A stretch of DNA of 64,000 bases from Agelas oroides (taxonomy: Eukaryota; Porifera; Demospongiae; Agelasida; Agelasidae). This document shows, piece by piece, positions 62,401 through 64,000 of the stretch (position 1 is the first letter of the stretch; each line of letters begins with the position of its first letter). The stretch covers positions 4,426,159 through 4,490,158 of the forward strand of contig OX422187.1 in assembly GCA_949130485.1 (NCBI GenBank). Reading direction: 5' to 3'. The position numbers were made by a program, and so were the translations under genes. The notes beneath the pieces were generated by a model. The model was not told the DNA's origin. It saw only the letters and a list, made by a program, of their open reading frames with translations, and ran no database searches.

Positions 62401-62832
62401 CCTCATTTTCTGGGTCTCCTCACATTAATTCTGTGTATATGTACGTACAACTCCATGAAATATGATGATGAAATGGTACGAGTCAAAGATATGTAAATTC
62501 TCTCTGGAATGAAAGGGAGTAAAGTTGCCTCATTTATTGGTTCATTGCTTCGTATCAACTGTGCTAGTACGTAGCTGTAAAAGTCCTAACAAGTGGAAAC
62601 ACAAGTTTATGCCATGTCTGTGTATGCTACTAAACATCAGAGCAATTTTCCGGTTCTTAGCCTGGCTAAGTACTTTTGAACAATAGTCATGGTAGCATTG
62701 AACTGGTATGAACATCGTATTTCCTTAACTTGTGTTCACTGTTTTCATGTGTATTTCCGGGGCCACTCGGGGCCAGTGCTACTGTTGCTGCATGGAGGTG
62801 GACATTCAGCTCTCTCCTGGGCCGTCTTTGCT
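33614..62832 (+). CDS. PPME1: Protein phosphatase methylesterase 1, 5' part (three exons; continues past the window)
   Basis: Exons 33614-33690 (MSSMRKELFKKHLPPLPPGS...), 51644-51737 (HRRDYSPLPWSDFFDHCKDV) and 62740-62832 (CFHVYFRGHSGPV, then LLLLHGGGHSALSWAVFA|) join in phase. They match the start of PPME1, an alpha/beta hydrolase that removes the carboxyl-methyl group from the C-terminal leucine of the PP2A catalytic subunit: R-D-[YF]-[ST]-P-[LV]-x-W, then F-x-V-Y-x-x-G-x-x-GPVLLLLHGGGHSALSWAVF. The HGGG segment forms the oxyanion side of the active site. The catalytic Ser (GHSMGG), Asp and His exons lie beyond 64000. Intron 1 is 18.0 kb (GTACTC...TTGCAG). Intron 2 is 11.0 kb and appears to be U12-type with AT-AC ends. 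The 3' donor GCT|GTATGT is normal. Confidence 0.88.
34797..34915. repeat. 42-bp tandem repeat, three copies
   Basis: Unit TTTATGTTGATATATTTCAT followed by AGAACACGCCCACCGAGAGAAA. It gives an in-phase 14-aa repeat on the plus strand, considered non-coding. Confidence 0.9.
35116..35350. repeat. Dispersed repeat, copy in minus orientation
   Basis: The block with CAGCTGATGAGGCCTGGTAT and GCAATGGGTGACTTTACGTA matches, in inverse, the block at about 60205-60430 (ATACCAGGCCTCATCAGCTG there is TACCAGGCCTCATCAGCTGT). A short further piece, GAACAATCAACGAACCACAT, occurs near 38788. No frame shared between the copies was identified. Confidence 0.7.
35528..35708. mobile_element. 181-bp TACCGTAG-ended MITE-like element
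   Basis: Left TACCGTAGATCGGGAAAATT, right AAAATTTCCCCATCTATGGTA, imperfect inverted repeats with AT-rich interior. Related ends occur at 45914-46769; a degraded relative starts near 54798. Confidence 0.65.
36259..38087. repeat. 57-bp satellite array, 32 copies, with higher-order structure
   Basis: The unit runs from TGTGATTGTATTGGTCACTG to CGATGGTTGAACTAGGTTTGG. Two variable sites separate unit types: GTATTGG/GTTTTGG and CACTGAAC/CACAGAAC. The array is otherwise nearly perfect. Since 57 is a multiple of three it leaves a 609-aa minus-strand frame of 19-residue repeats. The repeats begin outside any gene signal and drift by DNA unit and not by codon, so I treat the frame as an artefact. It lies in PPME1 intron 1. 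Confidence 0.96.
41399..41583. repeat. (CA)n microsatellite with ACGC and ATAC interruptions
   Basis: About 185 bp of CA repeats interrupted by CGCACACAAACACATG units, which recur as a small higher-order pattern. PPME1 intron 1. Confidence 0.95.
43190..43308. repeat. 21-bp tandem repeat
   Basis: Copies of CAGTACGCTGCTAAGAACCCC, about five, with the first ones diverged (CAGTATACTGCC). PPME1 intron 1. Confidence 0.85.
43322..44015. mobile_element. About 690-bp inverted-repeat element
   Basis: The left arm contains CTCAAAAAATAAAGTCGGAA and the right arm TTCCGACTTTATTTTTTGAG, exact inverse over 20 bp. The pairing continues outward through GTTTGCTCGATTC/GAATCGAGCAAAC and CTTTAGTTC/GAACTAAGG. The interior has no recognisable transposase. 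Confidence 0.75.
45914..46769. mobile_element. TACCGTA-ended element with a TAGCCTCGTTCCCAGGC element nested inside
   Basis: Outer ends TACCGTAGGACAGGAATTTT and CTTGTCCTAGTACGGTA form imperfect inverted repeats. Inside, 46087-46711 begins GTAGCCTCGTTCCCAGGCCC and ends GAGAGCCTGGGAACGAGGCTA, a long member of the other family. Two insertion events are implied. PPME1 intron 1. Confidence 0.7.
46960..47095. repeat. Dispersed repeat shared with 58400-58530
   Basis: Both copies contain CTCCTAATTTCCAGCTGAGT and AACATGG(C/T)(A/G)GGACAG followed by CTCTTAGCAACCAA. About 130 bp, moderately diverged, same orientation. Non-coding. Confidence 0.7.
49571..50145. repeat. 24-bp minisatellite with GGAGG/GCAGG unit types
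   Basis: The unit GGTAGCAAGGTAGCAGTATT plus GGAG or GCAG is repeated about 18 times at full length. It is flanked by shorter 15- to 17-bp forms lacking the GCAAGGTA insertion. Several overlapping repetitive frames on both strands are consequences of the period being a multiple of three. Confidence 0.94.
50975..51568. repeat. 46-bp minisatellite immediately upstream of PPME1 exon 2
   Basis: The unit TAGTTTGAAATATGTAGTTC-ATACCACCAATGCTGGGACATATTGG is repeated about ten times from 51091, with more diverged units before and after. It ends about 75 bp from exon 2 of PPME1, so it sits in the 3' part of intron 1. Confidence 0.94.
53366..54755. repeat. About 567-bp tandem segmental repeat, two full copies and a partial third
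   Basis: Copies start at about 53366, 53935 and 54501 with GTAAGTC(T/A)AAGGCTTGA and share blocks such as TTTCCTGCTACAACCCACTT and CTAGGGCAACAGAGCTACTG. The third copy breaks off after about 250 bp with internal deletions. Copies differ by a few per cent. PPME1 intron 2; no frame is conserved among copies. Confidence 0.92.
55715..55960. repeat. About 82-bp tandem repeat, three copies
   Basis: Each copy begins GGGAACTTCCAGGTTGGAAA (55715, 55798, 55879) and includes GTAACTATTATACAACCCTG. The third runs into the palindrome at 55924. Confidence 0.88.
55924..56008. repeat. Diverged copy of the ATAACCTGTTACCTAGGC palindrome
   Basis: ATAACCTGTTACCTAGGCGA to GTTGCTAAGGTAACGAATTA, with the GAGAGGTATGAGCAACAGTC core shared with 24383-24465. 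Confidence 0.8.
56493..57800. repeat. 28-bp satellite array, about 46 copies, each with an internal palindrome
   Basis: The unit is GTGCCGTACTGTAGGCAC followed by TTGCAGTGCG. The first 18 bases form a GTGCC/GGCAC hairpin. Unit variants swap GTGCCGTAC for GTGCGGTAC, and a few carry a 5- to 6-bp insertion (GCAGTAC, GCAGCACC). Repetitive frames of up to 436 aa on the minus strand come from frame shifts between 28-bp units and are not genes. PPME1 intron 2. Confidence 0.95.
59420..59640. repeat. Inverted and direct copies of a GTCGGTCAGCC block
   Basis: GTCGGTCAGCCCCTTGTCGT at about 59433 is inverted at about 59530-59560 (GCAACGATGAGAGGCTGACC) and repeated directly at about 59600 (GTCGGTCAGCCTCTCATCAC). 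TGCTGCCTCC and GTCGCTGCAC are shared. Probably a rearranged MITE. Confidence 0.7.
60205..60430. repeat. Dispersed repeat, copy in plus orientation
   Basis: The inverse partner of 35116-35350, starting near GAACAATCAATGAACCACAT and including TACCAGGCCTCATCAGCTGT. Non-coding. Confidence 0.7.
61237..61569. repeat. Tandem direct duplication, period about 173 bp
   Basis: Two almost identical copies (61237-61396 and 61410-61569) share ACACTTGCTGTGTAGAATAT, TACGTACGTACGTGTAGCAA and CAGGCTCTCCCCATGTTCA. The copies end in the same CCAGGCTCTCCCC motif that marks the TAGCCTCGTT family, so one duplicated a MITE fragment. Confidence 0.9.
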
Positions 62833-62872
62833 GTATGTTTGAATTTGAATATGCATCCACCTCTTCCCTACT

Positions 62873-62907
<35 letters not shown>

Positions 62908-64000
62908 CAACTCACACACACACACACATGCAACTGGCCTTTCTCAAAGGATTTCAATCAGTAAACCCTAACCTAGCCTCATTCCCAGACCAGCCACATA
63001 CGTACATAGGCCTCGGTATTCCATATCAGTGTTAAAGACTGCTGTACATAAGTATTACCAAAGCTAACCATATTCTTCTACCAGTATTAGTCTCGCGTGG
63101 CCACACCCCACCAATCTATGTCTACACCTTGCACACCTGTTGTGCAGTATGAAAAGTGAGCACTGGAAGCCAGACAAAGTCCATATGTCCTCTGACCTTG
63201 CCTTGCTACCCTTCCTCTTGATCTCCAGTTTACTTTGTCACGCAACAGACAACTTATGATACGTACGTCAAAAGACTCATCTAGGCAGAAATCGAACATC
63301 TTTAAGGCTCTCTCCACATCCTGAGAACGAGGCTAGTCTACAGACTCATGCCAGCTGCTACCTTTTTAACCACCGTAAGCTATTTACTGTTTTTAGGCTA
63401 TGGATACCTTCTTTGCTCCATATTTCCATTTCTGCTTGGAGCTAGCACTGGAAACTTGAGTCAAAGCTTCTTTGACACATTCTCTGGGGGGGTGCATGAC
63501 CTTGGCCACACACACTCATTAGCGAACTTTTAATGGTCAGGGCTCTCCGACCAGCGAATGCTCCGCCTGACTGAAAAATGCCTAGAAATGGTGCCCCTAC
63601 AAGGGAAGAGGAGTGGTTTCTACACCTGTTTGTGCTAACAAGGTGAGAAATGGTCCAGCCAGTGCCAACCAAGGTCTTTCTACAGCTAGCCAAGGCAGCC
63701 ACCATGTGCATGGCATGTCTTGAATATGCCCACCCACCTCCCCCTATCCTACGTTTTTTGCTAGTCCTAGCTTCGAAATGAATTGTGCCAACTGACAACA
63801 TGTGGCCAAAGTCAGACGACATCAAAAGACATCATGGGTGATTAAAGGGTTAAAAGCTAGTTACGTATTCTTCGAGTATTGCTAATGCACAAAGAGAGAG
63901 GAAGGACTGGTATATTGAAGCTGTCATGGGAACCCAGAATTTCAAAGGTTGTTAGTTGTACTGACTGCAATACTGTGTGCAGGATGAGAAATCACACAAG
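62833..64000. other. PPME1 intron 3, 5' part
   Basis: Begins GTATGTTTG after exon 3. It contains a (CA)n tract at about 62875-62930 and short fragments of the TAGCCTCGTTCCCAG family (about 62974 and 63320). I found no match to the next PPME1 segment (the strand leading to the DLRSHG-type motif), so the next exon lies outside the window. Confidence 0.6.

Larger units (their letters stand above)
51738..62739 (+). other. PPME1 intron 2: U12-type AT-AC intron, 11.0 kb
   Basis: The 5' end is ATATCCTCA (51738), matching the U12 donor consensus ATATCCTTT at the first seven bases. Near the 3' end TTCCTTAAC (62721-62729) equals the U12 branch-site consensus, and the intron ends GTTCAC at 62739, 11-12 nt beyond the branch adenosines. 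This boundary joins phase-0 exons and restores the conserved F-x-V-Y...GPVLL alignment. The GT-AG alternative (donor GTTAAG at 51751, acceptor after 62695) adds about a dozen or more residues absent from other PPME1 proteins and lacks a pyrimidine tract at the acceptor. Confidence 0.82.

Noticed and set aside
62689..62964. PPME1 exon 3 starting upstream at a GT-AG acceptor (after 62695) or at the local ATG
   Set aside because: It would insert residues unrelated to PPME1 between the DV and F-x-V-Y motifs and the acceptor has no pyrimidine tract; the AC end after TTCCTTAAC fits better.

Overview
This is metazoan nuclear DNA, most likely from a sponge. Four genes are split by spliceosomal introns, intergenic and intronic DNA is rich in short inverted-repeat elements and minisatellites, and there are two intronless copies of a large beta-helix plus multi-pass membrane protein of a kind I associate with sponge genomes. 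The phylum is an inference; the animal-type intron/exon gene structure is seen directly.

Layout. (1) 0.1-8.8 kb: two tandem intronless paralogues on the minus strand (1350 and about 1341 aa) with a signal peptide, a long beta-helix-like ectodomain, a Cys-rich juxtamembrane block and about nine or ten membrane segments. (2) 8.8-12.2 kb: no gene seen; a 17-bp minisatellite and a palindromic insertion with a 13-bp direct repeat at its ends. (3) 12.2-16.7 kb: a 13-exon minus-strand gene for a cyclic-nucleotide-binding-domain protein (CNBD2-like), pieced together with consistent splice phases. (4) 17.05-25.95 kb: the four-exon ribosomal protein eL31 gene (RPL31), plus strand, its introns swollen by inverted-repeat elements. 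It is head-to-head with the CNBD2-like gene across 316 bp that contain a GCGCATGCGC palindrome. (5) 26-30 kb: repeats and one tRNA-like gene. (6) 30.0-33.25 kb: a ten-exon minus-strand Rel-homology transcription factor whose DNA-contact loop is of NFAT/NFAT5 type. (7) 33.6 kb to beyond the window: the first three exons of protein phosphatase methylesterase 1 (PPME1), plus strand, head-to-head with the NFAT-like gene across 360 bp. Its introns of 18 kb and 11 kb hold almost all the large tandem arrays of the window.

The most interesting single observation is PPME1 intron 2. It has no acceptable GT-AG solution that keeps the protein aligned. It fits a U12-type AT-AC intron exactly: ATATCCT at the 5' end, a perfect TTCCTTAAC branch site, and an AC 3' end 11-12 nt later. 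Other highlights are patchwork (gene-conversion-like) identity between the two receptor paralogues, a HIRAN-like coding segment inside a 548-bp terminal-inverted-repeat element, a higher-order repeat inside a 57-bp satellite, and nested MITE-like palindromes sharing TAGCCTCGTTCCCAGGC ends.

The genes do not form a pathway. The shared architecture is two divergent gene pairs (CNBD2-like/RPL31 and NFAT-like/PPME1) with compact shared promoters. Most long open frames elsewhere are in-phase minisatellites and not genes.
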